Part shown: in pieces, positions 1-9,510 of the stretch | Layout: every line of letters starts with the position of its first letter | Numbering within the stretch: the stretch's first letter is position 1 | From: Flavobacteriales bacterium | GTDB lineage: Bacteria; Bacteroidota; Bacteroidia; Flavobacteriales_F; PHOS-HE28 | Assembly (NCBI GenBank): GCA_016788295.1 | Contig: JAEUSY010000005.1 | Location: 83,583 to 147,582, forward strand | Reading direction: 5' to 3' | DNA length: 64,000 nt | Program-made: the position numbers and the translations under genes | The notes under the pieces: model-generated | The model's input: only the letters and a program-made list of their open reading frames with translations | What the model was told of the DNA's origin: nothing | The model's database searches: none

Positions 1-787
1 TGGCCGTACCATCGTTCTCGTTGACCGAGAGGTCCGATCCAGCGAAGCTGACAGTGGTGTTGACTGGTGCAGGAGTGCCATTTAGTGTAATCGAGAAATT
101 ATCCAAGCCTATGCCCTGTCCATTCGTACTACCACTAACTCCAGTAAAAGTCCAACGCAGGGTGTAGCTATCCCCATTAGCAATGCTCAACCCGCTAATG
201 GTAAATGTCTTGCTGATCGCTGTCGGAGGATTCAGGATGGTCGTATTATTCGCATCCGCCGCGTAAGACTGGTCACCACTAGTTGCTACAGTGGTTGCAT
301 TGGTGCCATTTCCATGAAAGAACGTCCAATCGAATGCCCTCGATCCTGACCGGTACTTTTCATAATCAAAAGCTACATCGATCGAGTTGATCGTCGCACC
401 AGTGTTGTTCGTGAACCGGAAAGCAATTGTCCTTGGAGAGGTAAAACCACTTGTGGTCAGAAATCCAATTGCACGGTCCGTGGAACTCCCGGTCACACCA
501 TTGGCCCAGTTCACAGCGCCCCCTGAAGAAGTGCCCGTTACCGCACCTGTGCCAGTAGAACCATACGCTACCGTAGTCGAGGTTTGAAGTGAAGCCCAAT
601 CGGTTGAGTTCGACGTACCGCCAACCCTCCAACCGGTTGGAAGGCTGGCTGTTGCCGATGTCCCGATGGAAAAATCAGTGGTAACCGGAGTACCCAGCGA
701 GGTAATGCTCAACTGAGCATTCGAGATGGAGACTACTGCACCTAAAGCAATGAGCAGACTGGTTCGAAGCGTAATGAGCTTCCTCAT
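1..787 (-). CDS. Secreted protein with Calx-beta domain, 3' end outside window
   Basis: The reading frame starts with ATG at 787 and stays open to the window edge, giving 262 residues of a longer protein. Residues 1-24 form a Sec signal peptide (basic MRKLITLRTS, then a hydrophobic stretch, cleavage near SNAQ). Residues 25-240 are Ser/Thr/Gly-rich beta-structure with alternating hydrophobics, like the lectin or jelly-roll modules of Bacteroidota surface proteins. From about residue 244, VSFAGSDLSVNEND matches the start of a Calx-beta domain. In this phylum such proteins are usually large, exported by the type IX system and end in a sorting domain; that end is not visible, so T9SS export is inference. 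No ligand can be assigned. It is the last minus-strand gene, downstream of the tRNA and its terminator, so it probably has its own promoter in 788-934. Confidence 0.8.
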   Translation of the reverse strand, partial: MRKLITLRTSLLIALGAVVSISNAQLSITSLGTPVTTDFSIGTSATASLPTGWRVGGTSNSTDWASLQTSTTVAYGSTGTGAVTGTSSGGAVNWANGVTGSSTDRAIGFLTTSGFTSPRTIAFRFTNNTGATINSIDVAFDYEKYRSGSRAFDWTFFHGNGTNATTVATSGDQSYAADANNTTILNPPTAISKTFTISGLSIANGDSYTLRWTFTGVSGSTNGQGIGLDNFSITLNGTPAPVNTTVSFAGSDLSVNENDGTA

Positions 788-934
788 GAGGATGGTGATT
801 ACGTCCCATGCAAGACACAAGGGACGGAGTGAAGGATCGAGTTAGGGATGCCGAAGGTAACCACGCGCCGGTTATCCACATCGCCTTGTTCGTGATAAGG
901 CCGGTCAAGAAGAACAGGCATGCCGGAAAACGAA

Positions 935-961
935 CAAGGCCCCCGCTCTGCGGAGGCCTTG
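935..961 (-). terminator. Rho-independent terminator of tRNA-Arg
   Basis: On the minus strand AAGGCC-CCGC pairs with GCGG-GGCCTT around a short AGAG loop, with one unpaired base in the stem, and is followed by TTCGTTTTCC. It lies 10 bases past the 3' end of the tRNA gene, as expected for its transcription terminator. Confidence 0.8.
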
Positions 962-971
962 CTGTCATTCG

Positions 972-1045
972 CGGACCCGTAGGGATTCGAACCCCAAACC
1001 TTCTGATCCGTAGTCAGATGCTCTATCCAATTGAGCTACGGGTCC
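972..1045 (-). tRNA. tRNA-Arg (anticodon ACG)
   Basis: The minus strand folds into a 74-nt cloverleaf. The 7-bp acceptor GGACCCG pairs with CGGGTCC and the discriminator base is G. The anticodon stem TCTGA/TCAGA encloses the loop CTACGGA, giving anticodon ACG, which after A34-to-inosine editing reads CGU, CGC and CGA. The T-arm holds the usual GGTTCGAATCC pattern. CCA is not encoded. Confidence 0.97.
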
Positions 1046-1120
1046 TCTGAAAAACGGCTGCGAAGATAGGGAAAGGATCCATGTAGCGAAGAAGAAAAGT
1101 TGAAGTGTGGGGCAAGTCGC

Positions 1121-1864
1121 TCAGATCCACCCGTTCAGGCGGTAGTAGGCAATGGCCACCCACTCGCGCAGCACGGTCACCTCCAGCTTCAGGTAGTTCC
1201 ACCAGGTGTAGCGCAGGCCGGGGGCATCGCTCACGTCGGGCACCCAGTCCTTCCCCCCTATCCTGCGGTGCTCATAAGCGAACGCATGGTACATGGCATG
1301 GTCCCAGGCGGGCGCGCCGCACACGGCTGTCAATCCGGCCTTCCGGAAGGCCAACACACTGCGGTACATGTTCTCGGGAGCGGTGACCAAGGCCAGCCGG
1401 TCCTGTTGGCCGGTGAGCGACCGTGCCATGGCCAATGCCTGCGCCCGGGTGTTGTCGCCCTCGTTCACCGGAACGATGCGCGAACGGGCCACACCACGGA
1501 GCACCAACTCATCGATCATGGCCAGGAGCGCTGTCGGATCACCGGGATGCACCACGGCCAGCGAGGCATTCGGCCATTCGCTGGCCACCTCGGCAGCACG
1601 ATGCAGCCGCAACAGTTCGGGGCCCGAAGGCATGCCGCTTCCACCCAAAACCACAATAAGATCCGGTGCCGTGGCACACTCCCCTGCCGCCGTGCCCAGC
1701 CAACGGTGCGCATCAAAGGGCATGCGGGTGAACGCGAGCAGGGCCAGCACCAGGAACAATGCTCCCGAGACCTTCAGCAGCCTGCGGAGCGCACCACCCA
1801 ATGCCTGCCACAGGTTACAGAGCAGCATGCGCATGGTGTTCGGCAGATCGACAAGGCGCGACAT
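1121..1864 (-). CDS. YdcF/ElyC-like (DUF218) membrane-anchored protein
   Basis: The 247-residue product has an N-terminal membrane anchor (about residues 30-46, VSGALFLVLALLAF) and then a DUF218 domain. Family signatures visible are LIVVLGGSG at about 69-77, the NEGDNTRAQA segment near 135 that carries the conserved Glu/Asp/Asn/Thr cluster, and LALVTAPENMYRS near 157-169. YdcF, SanA and ElyC proteins share a Rossmann-like fold and affect envelope integrity in Enterobacteria, but the reaction is not established and cannot be named here. The domain should face the periplasm. It lies 42 bp downstream of the M48 protease and may be co-transcribed with it. The shadow frames on the other strand are long because of high GC, but this frame alone has coherent family motifs. 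Confidence 0.85.
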   Translation of the reverse strand: MSRLVDLPNTMRMLLCNLWQALGGALRRLLKVSGALFLVLALLAFTRMPFDAHRWLGTAAGECATAPDLIVVLGGSGMPSGPELLRLHRAAEVASEWPNASLAVVHPGDPTALLAMIDELVLRGVARSRIVPVNEGDNTRAQALAMARSLTGQQDRLALVTAPENMYRSVLAFRKAGLTAVCGAPAWDHAMYHAFAYEHRRIGGKDWVPDVSDAPGLRYTWWNYLKLEVTVLREWVAIAYYRLNGWI

Positions 1865-1906
1865 GCCACGAAGATCGGTGGAAGGAAAAGAACCGGCCGC
1901 GGTCGC

Positions 1907-2710
1907 TTACGGCTTGTAGTACTTCAGCGCCTCGGGCATGTAGTTCTCCAGGTCGCGCATGCGGGTCTCATCGCTGGGGTGCGTGCTCAGCAGCTCGGGT
2001 GGTGCCTGTCCGCCGCCCTGGCTCATGCGCTGCCAGAACTTGGGAGCCTCACGCGGGTCATACCCGGCCAAGGCCATGAACACCAGGCCCATCTTGTCGG
2101 CTTCGGTCTCGTGCTTGCGGCTGTAGGCCAGCATGCCCAGTTGGCTACCAATGCCCATGCTCTGCAGGAAAATGTCGCGGGTAAGGCCGGGGTTCTGTGC
2201 GGTGAGCACTTCCAAGGTCATGCCTGCACCTTGCAGAGCGATGGCCTGGCTCATGCGTTCGTTGCCGTGGCGCGCAATGGCATGGGCGATCTCGTGGCCC
2301 ATCACCACGGCCAGACCTGCATCGTTCAGCGTGACCGGCAGGATACCTGTGTACACCACCACTTTACCGCCGGGCATGCACCACGCGTTCACGGTGTTGT
2401 CGTTCACCACATTGAACTCCCACGTGAACCCGGCCACCCGATCGCCGGCCTTGTTGTCGTTGAGGAAGGTGGTGGCGGCTTCGGCCAGCTTGCGACCGAT
2501 GGCACGCACCTGGCGCACGCGCTGATCACTGTCGGGCAGCGGGGGATTGGCGCCCAGGAACTCGCCGTATTGCGTGGAGGCCATGGCCATGATCTCCGGC
2601 TCGCCCACCAGGTTCATCTGCCGTCTTCCGGTGATCGGCACTTTGGCGCAGGCCTGCACAAGCACGATAGCGGCCAATAAGGCGGCGCTCTTCACAAGGG
2701 TCCGTTTCAT
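1907..2710 (-). CDS. M48 family zinc metalloprotease lipoprotein
   Basis: The protein has 267 residues. Residues 1-21 are a lipoprotein signal with lipobox LVQAC (Cys21), so it should sit in the periplasm tethered to a membrane, probably the outer one. The zinc site is HEIAH (139-143), and the downstream HETEAD (200-205) provides the third ligand, both typical of peptidase family M48. Length and arrangement match the short LoiP/YggG-like group of outer-membrane quality-control proteases rather than the multi-spanning HtpX. Substrate is unknown. The ATG at 2710 overlaps the clpS stop codon (ATGA, 2707-2710), which fixes the start and indicates translational coupling. A longer frame upstream simply reads through clpS in another register. 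Confidence 0.93.
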   Translation of the reverse strand: MKRTLVKSAALLAAIVLVQACAKVPITGRRQMNLVGEPEIMAMASTQYGEFLGANPPLPDSDQRVRQVRAIGRKLAEAATTFLNDNKAGDRVAGFTWEFNVVNDNTVNAWCMPGGKVVVYTGILPVTLNDAGLAVVMGHEIAHAIARHGNERMSQAIALQGAGMTLEVLTAQNPGLTRDIFLQSMGIGSQLGMLAYSRKHETEADKMGLVFMALAGYDPREAPKFWQRMSQGGGQAPPELLSTHPSDETRMRDLENYMPEALKYYKP

Positions 2711-2988
2711 CGTATGTCGGCGGAAAGTCCGCGTTCCTGAAGGGCCGTGCACTGCGGCTCGAGTTGATCGAAGGTCCCGCGCTTCACACTGCATTTGCCG
2801 TTGTAATGCACGATCCATGCGCATTGCTCGGCCTGGATGGGGTCGTGGTCGCAGATGTCCACCAGGCTTTCGATCACGTGGTCGAAGGTGTTCACGTCGT
2901 CGTTGTGGAGAATGATCTCCTTCACGGGACCTGTCTCGCAGAGCACTTCTTCGAGCAGGGCCTCCTCGGGGCTGAAATGTGCGCGCAT
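2707..2988 (-). CDS. clpS: ATP-dependent Clp protease adaptor ClpS
   Basis: This 93-residue cytoplasmic protein has the usual ClpS length. ClpS delivers N-end-rule substrates to ClpA-type unfoldases. The flexible N-terminal tail (1-22) precedes the core, where LHNDDVNTFDHVI (27-39) supplies the N-degron pocket residues Asn29 and Asp30, and IVHYNGKC (59-66) supplies His61; these correspond to Asn34, Asp35 and His66 of the E. coli protein. The tail is slightly shorter than in E. coli. It is the first gene of a coupled pair with the M48 lipoprotein, so both degradation functions may be expressed together. The gap of 78 bp to the giant SPOR-like gene upstream could hold a promoter. Confidence 0.95.
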   Translation of the reverse strand: MRAHFSPEEALLEEVLCETGPVKEIILHNDDVNTFDHVIESLVDICDHDPIQAEQCAWIVHYNGKCSVKRGTFDQLEPQCTALQERGLSADIR

Positions 2989-3066
2989 GGTGGCACAAAA
3001 CTAAGCGGTACCGATCGGTGTCGTGCATCACCGGACCAAGAGAGCGCCGCTTCGCCTGTACCGCGC

Positions 3067-6000
3067 CTACGGCTTGGCCAGGATCTCCGGGCCGAACTTC
3101 TCCAACAGGGCGGTGGCCTCGCGCATGGGGATGCGCTTGCCGTTGAGGTAGGCGGTGATGAAGGCATCCTTCACCCCGAGCACCACGGCCTCATCCTTGC
3201 GCACCCGGGCACTTTCCACATCGAGGTAGAGCCCGGTGGTGTAGCGCACCTTCTGCGTTTCGGTGAGCTCGCTGTTGAGGGGGGTGATGTTGAAGAGCCT
3301 GTCCAGCGGAACGGGCTTGCTGTACACACCCACCTGCACGGTGAAGAAGAGGCCCTTCACCGTCTCCACCTGACGGGCAGGTGCGGCTCCAGGAACATTG
3401 TAGTAGCTGGTGGCCTCGGGCGCTGGAGCGAAGGTGGCCACGATCTCCTGCGCGGTGGCCGGGTAGCGGGCCAATACCTGTGCGGCCTCCTCGGCCGGGG
3501 TGGGCGGCAAGGGCTGCGTAGGTGGCTGAATGACAACCGGGGCGGGCTGTTGTGCAGCAGGTTCCAACACGGTGTTGGCGGGCGCTGGTGCGCGCTCGGA
3601 CACCAGCGGTGCAGCGGCCTGTTCGGCACGGGCAGCGCGCATGGCCTCGCCCAATGGAATGCGTTGGCCATCGCGGTAGGCCACTACGAAGGCGTCACGG
3701 TAGCCACGGTCGCGCACCTGGTCCTTGGCACGCGCGGCCTGCTCGAAGCCGGTGAACAGGCCGGCGGTGTAGCGCACCAGACCATTGCCCACGGTCTCGC
3801 CCATCACCGGTGTCATGTCGCTGAACGCCTCTTGCGGCACGGCATTCCGGAAGGCTCCGATCTGCACCTTGAACACGATGCCCTTGGGCAGTTCCATGTC
3901 CATGGGAATGGCCTCTTCGCGACGCTCGGTGGCCGCACGCAGCTCGAACATGTCGGTAACCAGTTCATCAGGCATGCGCAGGGTCGAAGGACGTTCGTCG
4001 GCAGCGACGACAGGACGCTCCGAACGGACGGCTGTTGCGGGCGCCGGTCGTTCACCCGCCTGCGTTCCCGTTGACGGTGTTGGCACCTCGGTGCGGGCAA
4101 TGACAGGCTCGGGCGTTGGCGCACGGTCCGGCGTAGCTGTTGGTGCAGGTGCCGTGGCACGAACAGGTGCTGTGGAAGCAGCGCCTGGCGCACCGGTTGC
4201 GGCGCTTGGTGCCGGCATGCGGGCGCTGGCCAACATCGGTTCGGTGCGGCGTGTGCGCATTTCCAAGGCCATGATACTGCTGGACCGATCGGCATTGAGG
4301 CCTTGGAGCATCACCCCGGCCTGGGCCTCGTTGATGGCCGCAGCACCGCGCAGTCGCGAGGCCACATTGTCCAATGAATCGGCCCGGGCGTCGAGGGCAT
4401 CGGCGCGGGCGTTCAATACGTTCATGCGTTCCACCGCAACAGCTGCAGGCACACGACCATTGGCGGCATCGCGCTCGGTGGTCCTGGCCTCGGCACGTAG
4501 AACAGCGCTCACCTCACGGTTGCCCACCGCCGCGCGGCTGGCATCATCGGCCGCTGTGTATTGCTCCAGTGCAAGCGATCGGGCCTGGAAGTAGCGGCTA
4601 TGGTCGGTGTCATCCTCCACCATCAACTGCTCTTCGGAGGAGAGGTAGTAGTATTTCACCAACCGCTCACGCGAAAGTCGTGCGGCCTCTGCCTGACGCG
4701 CGCTCAACTCCAGTTCGCGTGCCTTTTCGGCGTTTACCAGCGAGGCAGCCTGTAATGAATCACCTCCGATGCGTGCACGCACGGCAAGCTTTTCCAAGCG
4801 GTCACGATCGCGCTTGCGCGCAGTGGCCGCACTATCCGCGTAGGCCACGGCCATGTCCTGCAGGCGCATGGCGTCCTGTTGTTGTTCGGCAGCCGTAGTG
4901 CGGGCGCTTTCCGCCTTTATAGTGAGCAATTGCGGGTCCATGGACGGGTCTGCCGCCTCAAGGCTGGTGAGGCTGCCCGCTTCACTGGACAGGAATCGTT
5001 CATAGCGCGCGGCAGGCGAGCGCTGTTCGGCCGACAAACGCTGCTCGGCAGCAGCGGCCATGCGCTCAGCATCGATCCGGGCCTGGTCCAGCGATGCGCT
5101 CGCGGGTGTGGTCGTCGTTGCCGGCATGGCTGCTGGCGCGGCCCCTGCTCCGCTTTCCGGCGCACGTTGAACGGCCACTTCGGGCTGCTCGGATGTGGTG
5201 ACCGGGTCGGCACTTCCATCATTGCCAACACCAGTGGCCACGATGGTGGGAACAATGTTCTGAGCGTTGCCTCCGACCTGCTCCGTTGGTGGGGGTGTAA
5301 CCTCTGCGGTGGTAGTGGGTGCTTCCACGATGGTCCGCTGTGCCACCTCCGGTGTATTGGCGGTCGCTTCGGTGGCCGGGCGACCGAACATGCGCTCAGC
5401 AATGGCGTCATAGGCCAGGGTCTCGCCGCGCTGGTGGGCATCGCCCAGCAGGTAGTTGCGTACGGTGATGGAGCGATCGGCATCACGCAGCGCTTCCAGT
5501 TCGGTGCGGTATGCCGTACGGAAAAGGCTGTCGCGCAGAATGATGTCCTCCGAGCGGTCGGCACGTTTGCGCAACTGGGCGGCCTTATCAAACCCGGCCT
5601 GGGCACTGGTGCGGTAGTCTTGCGCCATCAGGAGCAGTGGCTCCGTGGGTGCGAATCCTTTGGTGGTGATGGCCTTGTCCAAAACCTTCATGCTATCGGT
5701 GGCGGCGCGCCACTCTTCCTTGGTGAGGTACGCACTGCGCTGGCCCAGGTCGGCACGGATGATCAATCGCTCATCGATCAGGCGATCGGTCTCCTTGCGC
5801 GTGCGGTCATAAGCGCGATCACGTGTTGCCGAGGCCAGGTACGCTTCGAGTGAATCGATGCGGGTGGTGAGGTCCTCCATGCGCGCCAGGTCCGCATCCC
5901 TGAAGGCCACAGCGTCATCGACCGTGGTCGCACGGTGCTCCAACTTGCTGGCATACACATCGGTGGCGTAGGGCGCCAGTTGCACGAAGCGGTCGTTGAC

Positions 6001-9000
6001 CGGATCGCTGTTGGTGGTGCCTGCAACGCGCACACCATCAGAAGCACCAGTGCTTTTCGGAGCACCATCGGCAGTGCCCAGAGCGGCCAGCTCATTCTGC
6101 CTGTCCCTGAGATGCTGTTCAGCTTTTTGCAACTGCTCGGCGCGCATTTCACGCAAGCGGGCCACACGCGGCAGCACCTCCTCGGCGCGCTGCGGCGCCA
6201 GCTCAAGCAACTGCACCTGACGGGCCATCTCCTCGCGGATGCTATCTGCCAGCATCAGTTCAAGTCCGTTGAGGCCCGCAGCACGCTCGTCGGCATCAGG
6301 CAGTTCCATCAGGCTCTTCCGGTCGCGGTCATAGTCGGCGTAGAGCTTGGGGAGGATCGCGCTCGCCGGTGCGTTGCGGTCGAAGACCAAGGGTGTTCGG
6401 GCCGGGTCGACTTGCACATCAGAAAGGTCATCAGCCGAGCGATCGGTGCTCTCTGCCAATGCATCTGCCTTTTCCATGGCCGCCAGCTTGGCCTCCATCT
6501 CGGTCAGCATGCGCTGCAGGCTGTCGCGACGACCACGGTCTCGTTCCACGGCGATCAGCTGGCGCAGTTCATCGCGCTGGTTCTCCACTACGAAACGGTC
6601 CGTGTTGGTCCCGTCCGTGGTGCCTTGTTGCTCCGTGACCTCGGGCCGTGTGTCATTGCCATCGGCCAGGTCACCCCCGCCCTGCTTGCCCGCCTCAACA
6701 GCCACCGCAACAGTGGGTGCCTCTGTGCGACCACTCTCCTGCTGGCCCTGCTGACCTTGTTGCCCCTGCTGTGCCGCATTCCCGGTCCTGGCAGCCTCTG
6801 TGCTGGCATCCGCGGTCTGCTGCTCCGTGCGCACAGGTCCTTGTTCAGCACGATCCCGGTCAGTGCTCACTGGTACTACACCAACCTGCCCTTGTTCCAG
6901 TGTGCGTTGGTCGTTGCCCGAATTGGGCATCACGGCCGTGCGACCGGTAGTCGCCTGGGCCTGGCCTTCGGTAGTGCGCTGTTGCGCTTGTGTAGGGGTT
7001 TGCGCAGCGCCTGTACCATTGGCAGCGGAGACCAACGCCCAATCGAAAGTGCGAGACTCCGCTTCGGTGGTCGACACGGCCAATTGTGCATCGAAGCGCT
7101 CATCGATGGGCAGTGCTTCGATGCGATCACTGCTTCCCGCAATGCGTCCACCAAGTTGCTCCACTTGTGCGGCGTCCAATCGGGTCGCCACGCCGGCAGA
7201 ACCACCGGTGGTCAAGTGCTTCGTGAGCGATGCCTGTCCACGCAGGGTGGCCGTGCGTTTCTCCTCGGCCCGCGCCTTGGCGAACGCAGCTTCGGTCTCG
7301 CTGTGTTGCGCAGCCAATTGTTCGCTCAGTTCATCGATGCTCCGTTGAAGCTCGTCCTTCTTCGCCTTGCTGCGTGCATCCGTCTGCTCGCGCTTCAGGC
7401 GGTTGAGGCGATCGGTCATCTCGTTCTCCTCGGTGCGCTTGCCGTTGGCAACGGTGAGCAAACGCGCGGATTCCTTCTCCTGTGCGGAAAGGGTACGACG
7501 TGCTTTTTCGGCGACATCGGGATCCAGATCGGGCCGGGCCTTCGTGTCGAGTCGCTGCTTCAGTTCGGTCAAATGGGCCAGTGTGCGGGCATCGTTGCCT
7601 GCGGCCATGGTGGCCTGCAGTTCGGTGCTCAAGCGTGTGGCCGTCGCAGCCTTCTGGCGGGTGGTCTGTGCCTCGCTCTCCAAGGCCACCCCGGTGCGGT
7701 GTGCGGCCTGTGCACGCATGGCGGCCTCGCGCGAACGCTGGCGGGCGCGGGCCGCCTCCACCATCAGGGCGTTGCGCTCCTCTTCGGTCGAAGCCTGGGC
7801 AGCGGCCTGAATTCGTGCCTCGGCCTCACGGGTCTCACGCTCGGCCTCGGTGGTGGCATCGAGCGCAATGCTGAACGCCTCTTGCGCGTGCACCGACAGT
7901 TCCTCGGACATCCGTTCCAGTTCCAACGCATCTTCCTGGGCCAGCTTTACCGCTGCACGCTCATCCATATCGCCAGCGAATCCGGCCTGGGTCATCAGAT
8001 CGGCAGGGGCTGATGGCTCGGGAGCGGGTTGTGCCGCAACGGGACGATCACCGTTCACATCAAGGCGTGCCCTACGCTTGATCTCATCCAAGGCAAGGGC
8101 TAACAGGTCATCATCCAACGGTGTCTCGAAGTAGTTGCGGATGACCAAGCGTTCCTGATCGCCATTGCGCGTTAGGGTAAGCTCCTGGCGATAGGCCTTC
8201 GGACCATCACTACGGGGCACTTCCACAATACCGCCATGGGTCTTGCCCGTTGGGCCACACTCCACTTTGTAGCGGAACCTGCCGCTCCTTGGCAGCGATA
8301 GCGCATAGTTGCCGTTGAGGTCGGTACGCACATCGGCCACCTGCTCTCCGGTAAGCGCGTCCTCCACCATGATGCGCGCCTTGCGGTCCAGTTCATCGTA
8401 CTCGCTGGCGAAGGTGCCCTTCAGTACGGTGATCACCAAGGGCAGTTGGGCCGTGGCCACGCGGTACACGTGCACCTGGCCTTGACGACTGCTGCGTGCA
8501 CTGGCAAAGCAGGCCTCCTTGCCCTCGGGGTCCACGAGATAGAAAATGTCATCATCGGGTGTGTTCACCGCGAAGTCCAGGTTCTCCGGACGACCGAAGG
8601 CATCCATGCCCCGGTCATAGGCTGCGCGGAACACATCGTAGCCGCCCATGCTGTTGTGCCCCTTGCTGCTGAAGTAGAAGGTCTTTCCGTCGGGGTGCAG
8701 GAATGGGAAGTCCTCATCCTGATCGGTGTTGATGTAGCCGGCCAGCTTCACCGGTGCAGCGAAGGTGCCATCGGGCAGCAGTTCGGTGCGGTAGATATCG
8801 CGCCCGGTCTTGCCATCCTTGCCATAGCTGCTGAAGTAGATGGGGCCACCGCGTTCGGGCAGGTAGACCAGCGAGCGTTCCTTGCTCTTCTTGTCCAACG
8901 AGGTACGCAGCTCTTCAGGCAGCACCACGATCTTGCCGCCAATGTCGCTGAGGTCGTAGAAGCGGAAGAACTCCTTGTCATCCACCTCCACCTTGTTGCG

Positions 9001-9510
9001 CACCGTGATCTCCTTCAGGTTGTTCAGCAGCTTTTCCCCATTGCGGCACTGCTTCTGGAGGGCATCAACGGGGAGCTCGGCAATGGCCTTCTTATCGTCG
9101 GTGCCAAGGAAACGTTGGTAAGCGGCCTGCGCCTCGCGGAAACGGTAGTTCAGGTGATAGGCACGGCCCAGCCAATACCAAGCGCGCGGGTCGGTGGAAG
9201 GCGCCTCGGTGGCATATTTCAGGTGCCCGATGGCCTTCTCCTTGTCGCTGCCTCCGAACAGCAAACACGCTCCAAAGCGGTAGTTGAGGTCGCGGTCGGC
9301 CGGGGTAAGGCTGACCAACTGGGAGTACATGGGCATGGCCTCGGCGTAGCGCTTCTCGTTGAAGAGCGCATCCGCCTTGGCGCGCAGCTGTTGATCACCG
9401 CCCTGCCCGAGGGACAGGAACGGAAGGAGCACGCCGATAAATATGACCGCGAAGCGGGTCATGATCCGAGAGTGGGCGCTTTTACGCAAGCTGGTGCGCC
9501 ACGGTTTCAT
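3067..9510 (-). CDS. Giant secreted TPR / PD40 / coiled-coil / SPOR-like protein
   Basis: The product has 2147 residues. A Sec signal (hydrophobic core FAVIFIGVLLPFLSLGQ) is followed by TPR-like helices (about 37-170), PD40/WD40-like strands (about 230-390, motifs such as PIYFSSYGKDGKTGRDIY and FYFSSKG), a carboxypeptidase-regulatory beta-sandwich (about 435-510), and some 1,350 residues of Ala/Glu/Arg/Gln-rich coiled coil. It ends with two related modules starting at about 1877 (GIVFKVQIGAFR) and 2052 (GLFFTVQVGVYS) that resemble SPOR peptidoglycan-binding domains. The architecture suggests a periplasmic protein bridging envelope layers; this is inference. I place the start at 9510 because its ATG forms an ATGA overlap with plsY. 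An internal Met at 9462 would give a shorter, more standard signal peptide. Proline-rich linkers (around 3430-3560) separate the two SPOR-like modules. Confidence 0.85.
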   Translation of the reverse strand: MKPWRTSLRKSAHSRIMTRFAVIFIGVLLPFLSLGQGGDQQLRAKADALFNEKRYAEAMPMYSQLVSLTPADRDLNYRFGACLLFGGSDKEKAIGHLKYATEAPSTDPRAWYWLGRAYHLNYRFREAQAAYQRFLGTDDKKAIAELPVDALQKQCRNGEKLLNNLKEITVRNKVEVDDKEFFRFYDLSDIGGKIVVLPEELRTSLDKKSKERSLVYLPERGGPIYFSSYGKDGKTGRDIYRTELLPDGTFAAPVKLAGYINTDQDEDFPFLHPDGKTFYFSSKGHNSMGGYDVFRAAYDRGMDAFGRPENLDFAVNTPDDDIFYLVDPEGKEACFASARSSRQGQVHVYRVATAQLPLVITVLKGTFASEYDELDRKARIMVEDALTGEQVADVRTDLNGNYALSLPRSGRFRYKVECGPTGKTHGGIVEVPRSDGPKAYRQELTLTRNGDQERLVIRNYFETPLDDDLLALALDEIKRRARLDVNGDRPVAAQPAPEPSAPADLMTQAGFAGDMDERAAVKLAQEDALELERMSEELSVHAQEAFSIALDATTEAERETREAEARIQAAAQASTEEERNALMVEAARARQRSREAAMRAQAAHRTGVALESEAQTTRQKAATATRLSTELQATMAAGNDARTLAHLTELKQRLDTKARPDLDPDVAEKARRTLSAQEKESARLLTVANGKRTEENEMTDRLNRLKREQTDARSKAKKDELQRSIDELSEQLAAQHSETEAAFAKARAEEKRTATLRGQASLTKHLTTGGSAGVATRLDAAQVEQLGGRIAGSSDRIEALPIDERFDAQLAVSTTEAESRTFDWALVSAANGTGAAQTPTQAQQRTTEGQAQATTGRTAVMPNSGNDQRTLEQGQVGVVPVSTDRDRAEQGPVRTEQQTADASTEAARTGNAAQQGQQGQQGQQESGRTEAPTVAVAVEAGKQGGGDLADGNDTRPEVTEQQGTTDGTNTDRFVVENQRDELRQLIAVERDRGRRDSLQRMLTEMEAKLAAMEKADALAESTDRSADDLSDVQVDPARTPLVFDRNAPASAILPKLYADYDRDRKSLMELPDADERAAGLNGLELMLADSIREEMARQVQLLELAPQRAEEVLPRVARLREMRAEQLQKAEQHLRDRQNELAALGTADGAPKSTGASDGVRVAGTTNSDPVNDRFVQLAPYATDVYASKLEHRATTVDDAVAFRDADLARMEDLTTRIDSLEAYLASATRDRAYDRTRKETDRLIDERLIIRADLGQRSAYLTKEEWRAATDSMKVLDKAITTKGFAPTEPLLLMAQDYRTSAQAGFDKAAQLRKRADRSEDIILRDSLFRTAYRTELEALRDADRSITVRNYLLGDAHQRGETLAYDAIAERMFGRPATEATANTPEVAQRTIVEAPTTTAEVTPPPTEQVGGNAQNIVPTIVATGVGNDGSADPVTTSEQPEVAVQRAPESGAGAAPAAMPATTTTPASASLDQARIDAERMAAAAEQRLSAEQRSPAARYERFLSSEAGSLTSLEAADPSMDPQLLTIKAESARTTAAEQQQDAMRLQDMAVAYADSAATARKRDRDRLEKLAVRARIGGDSLQAASLVNAEKARELELSARQAEAARLSRERLVKYYYLSSEEQLMVEDDTDHSRYFQARSLALEQYTAADDASRAAVGNREVSAVLRAEARTTERDAANGRVPAAVAVERMNVLNARADALDARADSLDNVASRLRGAAAINEAQAGVMLQGLNADRSSSIMALEMRTRRTEPMLASARMPAPSAATGAPGAASTAPVRATAPAPTATPDRAPTPEPVIARTEVPTPSTGTQAGERPAPATAVRSERPVVAADERPSTLRMPDELVTDMFELRAATERREEAIPMDMELPKGIVFKVQIGAFRNAVPQEAFSDMTPVMGETVGNGLVRYTAGLFTGFEQAARAKDQVRDRGYRDAFVVAYRDGQRIPLGEAMRAARAEQAAAPLVSERAPAPANTVLEPAAQQPAPVVIQPPTQPLPPTPAEEAAQVLARYPATAQEIVATFAPAPEATSYYNVPGAAPARQVETVKGLFFTVQVGVYSKPVPLDRLFNITPLNSELTETQKVRYTTGLYLDVESARVRKDEAVVLGVKDAFITAYLNGKRIPMREATALLEKFGPEILAKP

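Noticed and set aside
1100..2680. Long plus-strand open frame of over 500 codons opposite the YdcF-like and M48 genes
   Set aside because: Its sequence is His/Gly/Gln-rich without any motif and is the antisense shadow of two genes with clear family signatures; high GC makes such frames common.
4879..8013. Several long plus-strand frames opposite the SPOR-like giant
   Set aside because: They mirror its coiled-coil codons, have no coherent composition of their own, and the minus frame is uninterrupted with recognisable domains.
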